Positions 1 through 11,815 of a stretch of 64,000 nt of DNA are shown piece by piece. The DNA lies in contig BROG01000025.1 in NCBI GenBank assembly GCA_030159075.1, positions 517,001 to 581,000 of the forward strand, written 5' to 3'. The position numbers and the translations under genes are program-made. The notes below the pieces were generated by a model, which saw nothing but the letters and a program-made list of their open reading frames with translations, searched no databases and had not been told where the DNA came from. Numbering within the stretch: position 1 is the stretch's first letter; each line of letters starts with the position of its first letter. The DNA comes from Atrina japonica. Lineage: Eukaryota; Mollusca; Bivalvia; Pterioida; Pinnidae.

Positions 1-390
1 ATCGGTAAAAACGTTTCAACAGGTAATTCAACATTTCACATAGCGAAACACTGTTATTGCATACTGGTGTATTGAACTAGTGGTCAATTTACTTTTCAAT
101 AGAAATTTTGAAATGCATTTCTGTTCAAATTGGTCATTATCTAAAATAATTTTCTAAATATAATAAGTGTCCACTATAGAAATGTTCCTATTTCGGTAAG
201 AATGATAACGGTTATATGTTATGTGACCGCTCAGATAAGGTGTTGTTCTAGTCTATGTACTGTATTATATAATTTTAGACATAGCACAGCTTAGTATCTA
301 TTTGCTCTGTATTTAATCAAGCCATGTGACTTATATTATAAATAGCATAAACGTATTGCGATGGCTGGTTGCTATAGAAAATGTTTTGTT

Positions 391-1030
391 AGACTTCAAA
401 GAAATGGCCGGACTGCTTACCGTCACGTGTTGAATATTGCTTTGAAAGTCAGACAGCTAAATCTCGTTGTAATCTATATACTGAAACAAATACCATATTG
501 CATATTTCTTTGGTAAGACTTCTCAGAAATAGTCAGATTGCTTACTGCCACGTATTGGATATTGCTTTTTTGATGAGACAGCTAATACTCGTGGTTATAA
601 TCTATATACTTAAACAAGGGTCGTATTGCTTCTTTCTGTAGTCAGACTTCTCAGAAATGGTCAGGCCGCCACATATTAGATATTGCTTTTATGACCAGAC
701 AGTTAATACTTGTGGTCCAGGGTCCAAAACATGGGGGAAATACAACATTTAAATAGAATAACACTTGATTTGTAACATTTGTTTAATATACCTTATTCTT
801 TATTTTGGGGGAAGATACAAGCCATTTATGCATTGGGAATGGGTCCTATAATTGGACCCAAAATGACCAATGGTCTGTATACTGAAACAAGAACCATATT
901 ACTTCTTTCTGTAGTGAGATTTCTCAGAAATGGTCCGACAGCTTGAAGCTACGTATTGAATATTGTTTTATGGTCATACAGCTAATACTCGTCATTTTTA
1001 CCGACTGTATACTAAATCAAAGTACTGATA
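391..1030 (+). repeat. ~126-bp minisatellite, four copies, the last displaced
   Basis: Units start with AGACTTCTCAGAAATGGTC-like sequence at 391, 516, 644 and 917. The spacings are 125, 128 and 273 bases. Each unit continues with a TATTGCTTT..CAGACAGCTAATACTCG block and an AATCTATATACTGAAACAA block. About 150 bases of unrelated sequence (near 720-870) separate the last unit. Copies differ by substitutions and small indels. The first 390 bases of the window hold nothing I recognise. Confidence 0.75.
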
Positions 1031-1059
1031 CGAAATGATGGTAAGTTTAAGGAGGTTTG

Positions 1060-1332
1060 TTTGATTGTTTATTGTTGTTTAATGTCCCACTGAAGAATAT
1101 TTCACTCATATGGAGACGTCACCAAATGCCTTCAAATTTTGGCCTATGCTCGGCTTTTACGGCCATTGAGCAGTGAGGGTTCTTTAACGTGCCAACACCT
1201 ACTGTGACACGGGACCTCCAGTTTTTACTGTCTCATCATAAAGACAGGAAACCAACCTGCCGCCGGCGGGACTCGAACTCACGACCTCACGATCCAGAGT
1301 CGAGCGCGCTACCGACTGAACCAGACCGGCTC
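1060..1332 (-). mobile_element. tRNA-headed SINE, reverse orientation
   Basis: Read on the minus strand, the element opens with a tRNA-like head (about 1332-1250) containing an A-box-like GGTTCAGTCGGTAGCGCG and a clear B box (GAGTTCGAGTCCCGCC). A conserved-looking body follows (TCACTGCTCAATGGCCGTAA region), then a tail complementary to TTGTTGTTTAATGTCCCAC. The head/body/tail order and B box mark a Pol III SINE. The body resembles the conserved central domains of widespread invertebrate SINEs, but I cannot name the family with certainty. Confidence 0.75.
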
Positions 1333-2584
1333 TTTATAAGTAAATTGAGGACAAATTAACCATTGGCAATTTGATGAGTACTGGTATCACCGTTTGATTG
1401 TAAACTCCATCGGACACAGTGTTTACCTGGCCAGTGTGTGGCACGTCACGATTTGACCCAAGTATGCAGATTAACTAGGTTAAATAAACAAAATCAAGTG
1501 GTGGAAACCATACACATTAACTTCATTGGATTGTTGTTATGATTAAAAGTTGTAAATTTGCAAACTCTGGTTGTGTTAATTATGATGAGGGAGAACAAGT
1601 GACACCTTGAGCATACCCAAAGACAACAATTCAAAATACAGGCAGTTTTATAATGATAAAGCAATGATGAAGAAATGGAATTGCAGTTTTAAACTGTTAT
1701 TATTATTAGCCTTGGATACTTGTTGTTTTTTCATTTTGCTCAATGCAATTTTATTTGGCTAAAAAATATCAATGTTGCTATTATTTTGGCCCATAGATTT
1801 AAAATCTTGGTGTGAACCCCATACTGCAAAATGTGCTTTGACTTGATCCCTAGAAATCCACTTACGACAACTTCACTGATGCTGCTTGTTGTGTAGCATT
1901 TATTTACTAGAATCTCTCATGACCTTGTATTTGAGTTCCATGTTTTATTCCAGACTCTTGATCGTTATAGATCTTGCAGACTGCTGAATAGAATAGACTA
2001 TGCCAGATTGTTCAGATATTTAATTGCTATTAACGGTGTATTATATCAGGGTTCTTGTTGTCTATTCTACAGCATTTACCTGTAAAGTGATTGACTACAG
2101 AATGGTGGAAACCGAAATCCTTTTCAGACTACTTCTAATCATTCTTCCTTATAAAATCTGCTTTGTTTAGCTGTAACATTGTTTTCGTCTTGTTCCCGTA
2201 TTCAGACAACAGCTATGAATTGTAAAAATATCGATAGTCATGCATCAATAGACTGACTGTCATCATTAGAAATTATTTTCCAAATGTATTTATTGTGGAT
2301 CCGGTCGACACGTAATTATAGAACTGCCATTGATATAAAATGCGATTTGCGAGTTCATTCACATCTAAATATATAAGGTATGAGTGATCAGATGAATTAC
2401 TGTCGAAGAACATGATGGACTGTTTTGTGTCAGACTGAAGCCGAGTGTGTCCGATTGACCGGAGATGTTTTACATCCATGACGCCCGATTCCAGCTTACC
2501 AGAGGTTCATGATTGTCTAAAACTGTCTAATTTGTATTACTCTTTAATGATCCTTTTTCAAGGTAAGCTTCTCCTATATTCTTT
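1333..2584. other. Intronic/intergenic sequence without recognised features
   Basis: AT-rich, single-copy-looking sequence. Open frames here are at most ~70 codons, overlap on both strands, and lack splice or domain support. Confidence 0.4.
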
Positions 2585-2830
2585 GGGCCTCCGTGGTCGA
2601 GTGGTTAGAGCATCGCGCTTTGAACCATGAAGTCTCTCACTTCTGGTTAGCGCATGGGAACCTAACCTGAATTTTGTGATAAAACTTGCCAGTTTAATTG
2701 CGGCAGGCCGTTGGTCTCTTCCCAGGTACATTGTAACCGGGCTCTCCTCAACTAAAAAAGCCTTAACTGTCACAATACAATTGAAAAATTGCTGAGTGTG
2801 GCGTAAAACACTACTCAAAATTAAAAATCC
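2585..2830 (+). mobile_element. tRNA-derived SINE, second family
   Basis: The head (2585-2660) reads GGGCCTCCGTGGTCGAGTGG then TTAGAGCATCGCG, like a Ser/Leu-type tRNA D-arm, but it does not close into a full tRNA. The body has GGGAACCTAACCTGAATTTT and CCGTTGGTCTCTTCCCAGGT. The tail is GAGTGTGGCGTAAAACACTA followed by CTCAAAATTAAAAATCCC. Pieces of body and tail recur at 6015-6095 and 27055-27155, which shows a dispersed family. Confidence 0.7.
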
Positions 2831-3104
2831 CATTGTGCTGTCTAGAGAGAATGTAGTCTATTTGACTATCCCTTTTTAGACAACACTATAGAAAATATGG
2901 TTCAGAGGAGAAATAGTCATAATAGATTTAGTACGACGCATGTCAAACTCTTGCTTTAAATATGCAAAATAACCTTTTTCTGTGATTTACATTGTGTATG
3001 CCGATATCATACGGGAGCATATACAAGAAAACGTTTACAGCAAGTGTGCAGTGTGGTACATCTGAAACAATCTTCGTCGGGTGGCTTTTGTATGCATAAT
3101 TGTT

Positions 3105-3458
3105 AAAAGGGTATTAGCTGTATTTTAATATCTTCTATCCTTTTTTGCACTTAGATTTATATACAATAACAAAGAGGGATATACACAGGCATAAATATTT
3201 TTAAATTCCTATATTTTGTGAAAATTGCTTGAGAAATCCAGGTTTGGCACTTTTTCAATTTCAATTCATCAACTCAACCTTACTATTTGTATATGAATAC
3301 CACAATGGACCTGATCTTATTTTCACAAAATATTTAGGAATACAAGATTTTATGCCAGTGTATAGCTTTTATTTGTTATTGTACATCAAGTACAAGAAGT
3401 AAAAGTAGAAAAAATAGAAATAGTTTTTTGATAAACACGGCTAATGTCCCTTTTAGTC
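3105..3458. mobile_element. Palindromic MITE, family M1
   Basis: The ends form an imperfect inverted repeat: AAAAGGGTATTAGCTGT on the left and ACGGCTAATGTCCCTTTT on the right. Inside is a second palindromic pair: CCTATATTTTGTGAAAA near 3211 and TTTTCACAAAATATTTAGGA near 3321. The same pattern is seen at 13240-13415, 39358-39680 and 59985-60310. No coding capacity, so it would be a non-autonomous DNA transposon. Confidence 0.65.
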
Positions 3459-3913
3459 AATACCTTAGTTGCGAATAAAAACGAAATGTGCTAATAATCC
3501 CAATAGCTTCTCTTTATATTTATGCCTTGCGCAATATTGAGGGTATTCAGTTTTCAGTGGTTGACTATATCCATATTCATATACGAGTCAGCGGCTGAGG
3601 AAATGGTCCTTAGGACAATTTCAGGGAGGAATATTGTGATTGTCATGTTTTCAGAAACTTTAACATATGTGAATTTGAAAAAATACAATATAAGGATAAG
3701 CACAAGCGAAATCTAGAAAATTAGACGGATTTTTTTTTTTTATTTCTCGCATTTCATTGGTTATATCGTAAGTACCATTTTCTCTCAGTTGCTGGATCAT
3801 ATTATATAGAATACTCATTGTTGTTACTTTGCACACTATCGATGTGTTTATTCCATTTTAACTATAACATGCGTTGTGATACGTTGTGTATTTCTTGGAA
3901 GGCTACTCCTTGT

Positions 3914-4085
3914 TAATTGACCTATCGCCAAATGCCCGACACGGCACTTTTTGGCAAACTTTTTCATTATCACGTCGCAATCAAATGGCCCGTCAAGCAT
4001 ATGTGTGATTATGACGTCACAATCAAATGACGTCAAAAACGCACATGGAGAGCCACGTGTCAGACATTTGGCGATAGGTCAATTG
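3914..4085. mobile_element. Short palindromic MITE, family M2
   Basis: About 172 bp. The termini are near-perfect inverted repeats of ~28 bp: AATTGACCTATCGCCAAATG left, CATTTGGCGATAGGTCAATT right. The interior carries two TGACGTCA motifs (near 4012 and 4029). Both strands hold short open frames only because of the palindrome. Confidence 0.7.
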
Positions 4086-4309
4086 GTGTTATCATTGAAG
4101 TTTACATTATGCCCTGACGTTGTCATAAAGGCCCTTATATGTATAGTATTCTGTAGACTACAGTCGTTATACAATAACTACATCTTTCGTCAGGCCGATA
4201 TTTTTAGTTTCCCATTGTTCTGACATTACAACGTTAAACATTAAAATGGTTCAAGGGAATTAAGGGATATACATTGTATCACTGTTTTAATGTCAATCAA
4301 AGTGTTTTT

Positions 4310-4501
4310 TGTTTTTTTTTTTGACTACTGTTTTACATCACGTCAAAAAAATTTTCACTTATATTGATATGTCACAAGCTTTAGGTGAACTGCTATGGAC
4401 TGACGCCAATGCAGTAATGCAATCTTTGATATGGTATAACCCAGTCAAGAAAATCGAACCCGGAACCTTTCGCTTGCCAATCGAACGTGCTACCACTAGA
4501 C
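4310..4501 (-). mobile_element. SINE with tRNA-like head, internally deleted
   Basis: On the minus strand the head is complementary to about 4440-4501 (B-box part GAATCGAACC-like on the + strand, ending CTACCACTAGACCGC). The body keeps the TATGGACTGACGCCAATGCA block. The tail is complementary to CTACTGTTTTACATCACGTC. Compared with the copy at 5437-5745 it lacks roughly 100 bp of the middle. Confidence 0.65.
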
Positions 4502-4690
4502 CGCAAAAATGCGGTGTCAGCAATAAGATCTTTTTACTTAAATGTCATGTACAAAGTACACACACGCAAAAATGCGGTGTCAGCAATAACATTTTTGTAC
4601 TTAAATGTAATGTACAAAATACACACACGCAAAAATGCGGTGCCAGCAATAAGATTTTTGTACTTTAATGTAATGTACAAAGTACACATA
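4502..4690 (+). repeat. 63-bp tandem repeat, three units
   Basis: Units start with CGCAAAAATGCGGTGTCAGC at 4502, 4565 and 4628, an exact 63-bp period. Each contains a small palindrome (GCAAAAATGC) and a GTAC-rich part. Because 63 is divisible by 3 the array stays open in two frames; nothing suggests a protein. Confidence 0.85.
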
Positions 4691-5303
4691 CTAAAGTGAT
4701 AGTCTTAAGTACGGTCATGGTACCCTGGATACTACTCTTTTGGGAAACACATGCATTTGAAAAAATAAATAAATGTCCACTACGTTCCACCGGAAAAACT
4801 CAACATGAGACGACACTCAAATACAAAATCACGGTGAATTAAGAATGACACGTGGTCATCACTCAACATTTCAGATATTTAAACATGGAAATTTTGAGCC
4901 AAGGTATTATTGCATCAAACGTAGAAATTGTGAGATGTTTTTTTTTTTCATTCAAATCTATATGATTTATATATTATATTGAGATACATTGTGCAAATCG
5001 CCCTAAATGAATTTTCGTGAAAATGCAACTATTATTGTTTGTTTTATATTTAGTGTTCGTGCTCTGATTTACACGTTGATTTAATGTCAATTGATCATTT
5101 TATATCGACTATTAGATGTCTCATGTCTGTCTGATCAACAAAATACCTTAGTTTATTTGTCACATCGGTCTGTAAAAGCAACATTCGTTTATCTTCAAAT
5201 GTAATCGTTTATCTTGCGGTAGTCAACTACTGTGAGTTTGTATTAGTCATTCAAAGCTGTTTATTTTATCTACACATGTAATTGTCTGACAATTTGTTAC
5301 CAC

Positions 5304-5428
5304 TTGTGTTGATCTAGTGGCAGACCATTCAACTCACAAGCGGAAGGTCCGGTCTACGATTTTCCGGTACTCCGTAATACTAAAGACTTCAAAATATGGT
5401 TGTGACTTCTCTGCCAAGTGTTAGGCTT
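5304..5428 (+). mobile_element. Degenerate tRNA-derived SINE head
   Basis: GTTGATCTAGTGGCAGACCA followed by CAAGCGGAAGGTCCGGTCTA then CGATTTTCCGG looks like a worn tRNA A-box/B-box pair of the same SINE type as 5437-5745, in the opposite orientation. Confidence 0.45.
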
Positions 5429-5436
5429 TTTTTTTT

Positions 5437-5745
5437 TTTGATTGTTGTTTTACATCCCGTCAATAATTTTTACTAATATTGAGATGTCAACGGCTTTATC
5501 TGAAGTTCTACAAATATTAGCCTGTGCTATGGACTGGCGCCAATAGAGTTAGGGTTATTTTACGTGCCACGCCTTCCGCGACCTCGATTTTCAGTCTCAT
5601 TTGAAAGACACGTGACATTAACTTCGTATGCCGAGTGCTCGTCACTACAATTTTAAATTCTTTTAATATTACCCGGTCTGGGAATCGAACACGGCACCTC
5701 CCGCTTGCGAGTCGAAAGCTCTACCACTAGACCACCGTGTCACTA
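5437..5745 (-). mobile_element. Full-length-looking tRNA-headed SINE, reverse orientation
   Basis: On the minus strand: tRNA-like head (5745-5670) with CGGTGGTCTAGTGGTAGAGC and a B box (TGTTCGATTCCCAGACC), then a body complementary to GACACGTGACATTAACTTCG and CTATGGACTGGCGCCAATAG, then a tail complementary to GATTGTTGTTTTACATCCCG. The T-run at 5429-5440 is on the tail side. It gives the reference structure for the truncated copies at 4310 and 5805. Confidence 0.75.
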
Positions 5746-5804
5746 GCACTAGGTAAACGAATTTAAGGTATTTCGTTAGATAATACGTAAAAATCGAGGA
5801 CCCC

Positions 5805-5965
5805 TGTCACAGTAGACGTGATACAAAAAATAATCCTCACTGCATTGGCGTCAGTCTATAGCATAGGTCAAAATTTGTGGCACTTTAACTAAAGCTGGTG
5901 ACACATCTCCATATTAATGAAAATTATTTACGGGATGTAAAGCAACAATAAAACAAACAAACAAA
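5805..5965 (+). mobile_element. SINE 3' part in opposite orientation
   Basis: It carries TCACTGCATTGGCGTCAGTC, a CATCTCCATATTAATGAAAA block and a tail CGGGATGTAAAGCAACAATA ending in AAACAAAC repeats. This is the complement of the tail half of the 5437-5745 copy, so the two form an inverted pair only ~60 bp apart. Confidence 0.65.
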
Positions 5966-6014
5966 TGATTTTACATTTTGTACAATTTTGCCATATTGTA
6001 TATTCACATTCAAA

Positions 6015-6095
6015 TTCGGTGGTCTCTTCCCAGGTGTATACTGCCAGGGTTCTGTGACGTAACACAATATTCAAAATTAAAACAAAATCATTCAA
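6015..6095 (+). mobile_element. SINE fragment (same family as 2585-2830)
   Basis: It shares the GGTGGTCTCTTCCCAGGTGT block and the GTAACACAATATTCAAAATT tail. The tRNA-like head is missing, so this is a 5'-truncated copy. Confidence 0.5.
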
Positions 6096-6511
6096 ATACA
6101 CACGATTTTACACGTAAACATTTAAAAGATATAGAGTTGATACAAAACTTGGAGTCATTCCTGTCGTTAAGGTCGGTTTCTATTATGGGGATGTCTTCAA
6201 TGCGTCGACTCAAGTTGACTTCGTAAAGGCAAATAATACATTCGTTTCCACATTTTGAGTGATATTTATTTCAATTAACATATTTCTGTATGACGTATTC
6301 TTCAGGTACTATTGCTGTTTCCAATTTACAAGTATCAGACTGACGTACGATTCAATCAAACTTTACTTATACCTTACGTTTATTTCTTATCATTCTAGCT
6401 TGGTTGGTATCGATTGGGTAATGTTATAATGCGGTGATAATTGTGCTAAAGGTTACGTTGTTAATTGTTTTAGTTAACTATGGAGCAAATAATTTGTACA
6501 TAGACAAAACT

Positions 6512-6622
6512 ACATATGTTTCTAGCAGTATCATCAGACTGCATGCAGCCGTTGTAGCGGATGTAAATCCATCCGCTATAACGATCAAGTGCAGTCTAAT
6601 GATACTGATAGAAACATTTGTA
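6512..6622. mobile_element. ~110-bp hairpin element, family M3
   Basis: The outer arms are ATGTTTCTAGCAGTATCATC and its near-complement ending ATGATACTGATAGAAACAT. The arms continue through CAGACTGCA/TGCAGTCT, and the centre is a second hairpin GCGGATG...CATCCGC. Almost the whole unit folds on itself. It may be a tiny MITE or a structured RNA-coding hairpin; I see no second copy. Confidence 0.6.
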
Positions 6623-6661
6623 TGTTTTTGTATTTATTACATGTTTAACACTTTTTGTCCG

Positions 6662-7320
6662 TCTTCTATCCGTTAACTTTTCACATTTTCAACTTTTTCT
6701 CCAAAACCGCTGAAGGGATTTTGATGAAAGTTTATAGGAAGCAGGTACTCAAGGTATCTACCAAGTTTGTACATTTCGGCCAGATCGGTCCAGGGTGGAT
6801 CAAGGTGGGGCAAAAGAGGCCTCAAGGGCACCTCTCTTTAAAAATATTCTCCATAACCGCTGCATGGACCGAAAAACTAATAGCATCTGAGTGATCTACA
6901 TAGATGTATGATTCAGGTTTGTTAATTTCGAAGAAATCGAAAAATAAATTTTTGACCCGTTTCTGACGTATTTTTAGATTTTATAATTTTTATTTATTTA
7001 TATATTATTTCTTTGATTTTCTCCCCATTTATTCATTACGATGTATTCATTTTATGTGTTTTACCTTAATTAGGTAGATGAATTTTTTCCTGGTAGAATT
7101 TGTTTAAATTTAATTTTTTTTCACTTTTTTATGAATTTTTAAGATTGCAAAAATTCAATGGGGAAACTTTTCACATTTTCGACTTCTTCTCCAAAATCAC
7201 TGTAGAGATTTTGATGAAACGTTATAGGAAGTAAGAACTCAAGGTCCTCTACCAAATTTGTTCAGTTTGGCCAGATCGACCCAGAGGTTGATCCTGGGTG
7301 GGACAAAAGCGATGTGGCCC
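6662..7320 (+). repeat. Dispersed repeat R4, two tandem copies
   Basis: AACTTTTCACATTTTCAACT occurs near 6674 and its variant near 7164. Each is followed by CTCCAAAACCGCTGAAGGGA-like, GATTTTGATGAAA, TATAGGAAG and GGCCAGATCG blocks. The period is about 490 bp. A third, more worn copy lies at 24285-24765. No coding potential. Confidence 0.65.
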
Positions 7321-7624
7321 AAATGTTCCTGTTGTTATATATGTGTACACAAATTTAAAATGCATTTCATTTAAACGACGCCAACAAATATTTTGGATGA
7401 CGTGAATCTCATTTAGAAAGTAGCTCAGGGGAAATTTCCGTACAGTGCAATACGACGTGACGTATTTTATGGAGGTATTGAACTGTATATTGTAACTGTA
7501 TGATTACACATATATGTAATGAAATATGTAGCAAAGTAAGAATAAGGACCTGTGTATAATACTTGTAACTTGGATATGCAGTTGCTGGATGTTAGTATGT
7601 AAACCATACGTATGTATGGCACGC

Positions 7625-7720
7625 CAAACTTTCATTAATGAGTTAAACCTAGTTTTCACAACTTAAACCTGGTTAACCTGGTTTTCTCCTAAGTTTAACT
7701 GAAAAAAAACTACGTCTTAC
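7625..7720. repeat. AAACCTAG-type motif cluster (small)
   Basis: GAGTTAAACCTAGTTTTCAC, ACTTAAACCTGGTTAACCTG and GTTTTCTCCTAAGTTTAACT are variants of a ~20-bp motif (TTAAACCTAGTTTTTCTCAG). The motif also forms larger arrays at 32620, 41920, 42385 and 49425. Confidence 0.5.
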
Positions 7721-9000
7721 TTAGAGTACTCGATCATTTGTAGTGATGTTTTCTCGCTGGGTTAAAAATAACAAAACCAAGGTAAAACATTACGAAAAAC
7801 GTGTAATTCAACTTTTTCTGCTTGGTTTTTATTTATGTATATTAGGAATACAAAAATACACTTCATGTATCGTATTTAGGGATGGATTTTTTACAACAAT
7901 GCAGTGAATATACTTTTTCAGTAAATAGAAAATATGACACAGTGCTGTAGGTGAGCCGTACTAACGATATAAATGATCTTACATTTATATATCCAAACGA
8001 CTGCGTGCTTATAGATCCTGTTAAGATAACTGCGTTCCTACTAACACTTCCGAATGGCATCAAGCAGTTTCGTGCCCAAAACGATTCGTACCCAAGACAA
8101 ATTCTACCCTTTAAAAGGCAAGTCGCATCCTGTGTACTATTTAAATTTCATTGGATATGATTTGTATTGGGTACGAAACTTCTTGATACTACCTCGGAAG
8201 TGTGCAGGTGAGATAAGGAGGGACTTGGTAATTTTAAGAGGGTCTGTTGTCATGTATGAATGAGAAGGTCTTTAATGCTGAGAGTGATGTACTCTATCCT
8301 CATGTTGTGAATTGCATTAGATGAACTATGTCATTGCTGCAGGCTTTATAATGTGTTTGTTTACTCATCAGCCCCTGAAAAGCAATGAGTCTTCTGTAAT
8401 TCAGTAACTAAGACCAGTCTAAATAGGTCTTTAGGAATGAGTATTATTAGAGGACTTTTGAAAAAGCCCGTAAATCCACATTTTCCGTACGAGTTTAATT
8501 TAGCATATAAAAACTGCAACTGACATAAAAGACTATAGCTTTTTGACACTAGTGCGTCTTAGGTCAGTGTGACAAAACACCTTTGATGCTTGATTGGTAT
8601 ACGTTTTGTTGGACTATTATAAAGCATATTACCAAAGTTATAATGCTAAAAGACGATTGTTTCTGTCAACTAAATTAATCGGTTGAGCTCCAGTTTTAAT
8701 TAGCTTTTCTTAGGGTACAAAGTCTACCATTTTCCAAATACAGTGGGTATTGTATTCACAAAGAATTTCTCTAATCATTCCAAATATGATATTTATGATG
8801 GACATTGATCAGTTTTGATCCATGTCCTGTTACTGTCCCACGTATGTTTTGGACATGCTTGATTTAACTCTATTGTATATTTCTCAGACCGTATTAAGCA
8901 CTTGAAATACCATTTAAATCAATTCATATGCCATTCGGAATTCGCATTTAGTTTATATATTATTCAGTACAATCTCAAATTTTGTGAAACTCTTGTTTAA
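7721..9000. other. Sequence without recognised features
   Basis: AT-rich. Short open frames near 7950-8260 and 8360-8550 have no family resemblance, and those near 7950-8060 overlap on opposite strands. Confidence 0.35.
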
Positions 9001-9004
9001 ATCT

Positions 9005-9007
<3 letters not shown>

Positions 9008-9085
<78 letters not shown>
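9008..9085. repeat. (CT)n microsatellite
   Basis: About 39 uninterrupted CT units. Strongly polypyrimidine on the + strand, so triplex-prone. Confidence 0.95.
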
Positions 9086-9089
<4 letters not shown>

Positions 9090-10260
9090 CTTGATATCGC
9101 TAATAATGTAGAAGAGAAATTTATATAAGCTGTAAGCTTTTTACCAATCCAGTTCAGTTCATAAATTGTTTGTGTATTACGATTACGTGTAAAAAAAACA
9201 CAGTGACAAATAAATATGTTTAAACTAATTCCATTAATATGCACTTCTGATATTCACGAGTGCAATTATTTCCATATGATAGGATGTCCATGCTTTATCT
9301 GAAATGGTGTTTGATTAAAGCTCGTTCTTTGCCCATAGAAGGCTGGATGCCGATATTGATGTTAAAGCAGTCCTCATTTACATTCTTAGAGTTCATCTGT
9401 TTCCATGGTGTTTTCTGCATCAAGAAGGAGGAAGGAGGACTAACATCGAATTTCTAATTATTTTCCAGAAAAAAAGTCTAAACAGACAGATGTAAGTTTT
9501 TTTATGTAATGAGTATTCATCTTTCATTTACTCGCTATACGAAAGTCTGCAAAACCACGCGAAAAACAAAGTAATTTGTAGCTTATTTTCCGTGGAAGTT
9601 AAAAAATGAAAACACATTGTGCCTCAAATGTACCGAGGCAGAAGAAATTAAGAAGAAACGAATTTTGCAGCATACACAAACGTCAGTTGTTCATGTACAA
9701 GGCATTTTAAGGATATGTTGCTATTCACAAAATGTACATTAAAGTTATCCTATCTATTTAGTGCATACAAATAGTGCAGTATTGACATTGCAGTCAGTTC
9801 AGTAACATAGATTTAAAGGAGATAGCTACTCAGCAGTCAAGAAATAATCTTCTTGTGCTAGCATTGTAAACGTTAGACTTGTGATATTTCATGATTTAGT
9901 TTTAAAATAAAACCTATTCTTGATATGTTCCTAAGTCCGACCAACTACAGATCTAATTCTTAGATGTTGGGGCTGAAATCATTATAACTTCCAGCGTCAA
10001 ATCCTGCATTGACAAATTTCTTATCGATTTGTTTTATTGTTAGACGGATTTGTGCATACACGGAGATAGTTGCTTCCAGTGTTATTGGCTCCAATGGGAG
10101 ATGGAAACGTATCCGCGATTTATCCTTTTGTACAAAATGAGCCGGATAGGAACGATAAGTTAGACTATAGACTTGGTATATTTCTTTTTCTAATTGATTG
10201 ACTAGATCAGTTCTTAATTTATTTTCATTTAATTGTTAATTTTTACACAAGCGTAAGGAA
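9086..10260. other. Sequence without recognised features
   Basis: No gene or repeat copy recognised. An open frame near 9260-9457 has no recognisable domain and no good splice context. Confidence 0.35.
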
Positions 10261-10338
10261 ACAACACACACACACACACACACGCAAGCACGCATACACG
10301 CACACACATTGTCCATTTGACACTTTTCACTTGCTGTC

Positions 10339-10405
<67 letters not shown>

Positions 10406-10556
10406 CTAATAGGTCGTAGAATGGGACTACAGAAGTAGAGTATACCACTCTAACATCATTACTGTAGTGTACATGACTACGTAACACACACAAACACACA
10501 CACACACTACACACACACACACACTACACACACATACACACACACGCACACACATT
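10261..10556. repeat. Compound microsatellite cluster (CA)n, (TA)n, (TAA)n, (CA)n
   Basis: (CA) near 10261-10283, (TA) at about 10340-10375, (TAA) to 10403, then imperfect (CA) with TACA breaks at 10485-10556. Confidence 0.9.
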
Positions 10557-11740
10557 ATTCTCATCAGAATTGTCTTCCATTTTTGAACTTCTTTTCTTTG
10601 ACGTTCGACACAAAAGTCTTGCTAAATATGTAAGCGATAAATTGTATTCAGATTCATGTCATAAATAACCTAATTTTTCTGTTTCCGCTAAATAAAAGCT
10701 CGTTGAATTTTCTGTGAAATCATTTGTAAAATGCGCTCAAAGATTATGGCCGACGTCTTGTTGCATGTATTGCAATCATCTAGAATCGGCACTACTGAAA
10801 ACATACACTAACAGATACAGAGAAATAGATATGCGATACATCATAGCCAAGGAAGTTCATGGAATTAGAGCCTAGCATTTTCCGGAACAGATGTCCTAGT
10901 GTTGCACACTATCTCGATTTTCTCTTGTGGCTTTTGTGGGTTCGATCAATAGCATGCCAAGTAAACACGGAATTTTGTTTGGTAAACAGTATAAACGAAA
11001 ATTGATAGAGACAGAAGCACTGGGGATGATTTTCGCTTTAAGAAGACGTGAGCTGGCGAAGCGTTAGAGTTAATTTTGTCAAACAAGCGTTATACTTACA
11101 CTGAGTGAGAATTGTGTCACACGAATAGTAAAACAACATTTAGATGTGATCTTTTAGAGTGTGTCTTTAACAAAGCTTTTAAAATCATCGTACATAAAAA
11201 GTCTCAAGATGCCAAAATATAACTCTTCAGAATGTGTAGGATACTTATACAAATTAGTTGAATATTGGACAAACATGTCAATCTGGAACTAAGCAGTGTT
11301 TAGAATAATGGGTATATTACATGTATCAGATTACTTGACAAATCTAGTAAATACCAAACTAAATGTATTCATAGGAAACCAATATGCAATAAAAGTTGAT
11401 GCCGGTTGTAAGCTGATTTCCCTATATACATATCATATGAAAGAACTATAACTTCACTCGCATCCAGCAACTTTGTTGAAGTTACATGCCTTTTATATCT
11501 AGTTTATAAGATTTTTCTGTGTGAAGTCAAGCACTGAACAGAGTAATTTCCCTTTGAAATGGCTTAATGAAATAATTTGTTACAAATTAATATTTCACAA
11601 AATCATATGTTTATATAATGCTAATATTTATATATTTTGCTTGTGGTATTTTGATGCTACTATTTGCATCTCTATACGATTCGTTTGATGGTATGTTTTT
11701 CATCTCACTGAAATATTTCTAAAGTACTTTTGTACTTTAA
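10557..11740. other. Sequence without recognised features
   Basis: AT-rich, no repeat copy or gene recognised on either strand. Confidence 0.35.
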
Positions 11741-11815
11741 CCGCTTCTGTTGTCTGGTGGTAGAACGTTCGTCTCGCAAACGAAAGGACCCGTTTTCGAT
11801 TCCCGGAACCGGGTA
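11741..11815 (+). mobile_element. tRNA-like SINE head
   Basis: GTTGTCTGGTGGTAGAACGT gives an A box. TTCGT/ACGAA pairs around a CTCGCAA loop like an anticodon arm (CGC), and GTTTTCGATTCCCGGAACCG gives a worn B box. The acceptor stem does not pair, so this is a SINE relic, not a tRNA gene. Confidence 0.55.

Noticed and set aside
2585..2660. Functional tRNA-Ser/Leu gene
   Set aside because: Acceptor and T arms do not pair properly, and a SINE body and tail follow directly.
8975..9244. Arg-Glu repeat protein on the minus strand
   Set aside because: Translation of the (CT) microsatellite.
11741..11815. tRNA-Ala(CGC) gene
   Set aside because: The anticodon arm pairs but the acceptor stem does not; it looks like a SINE head.
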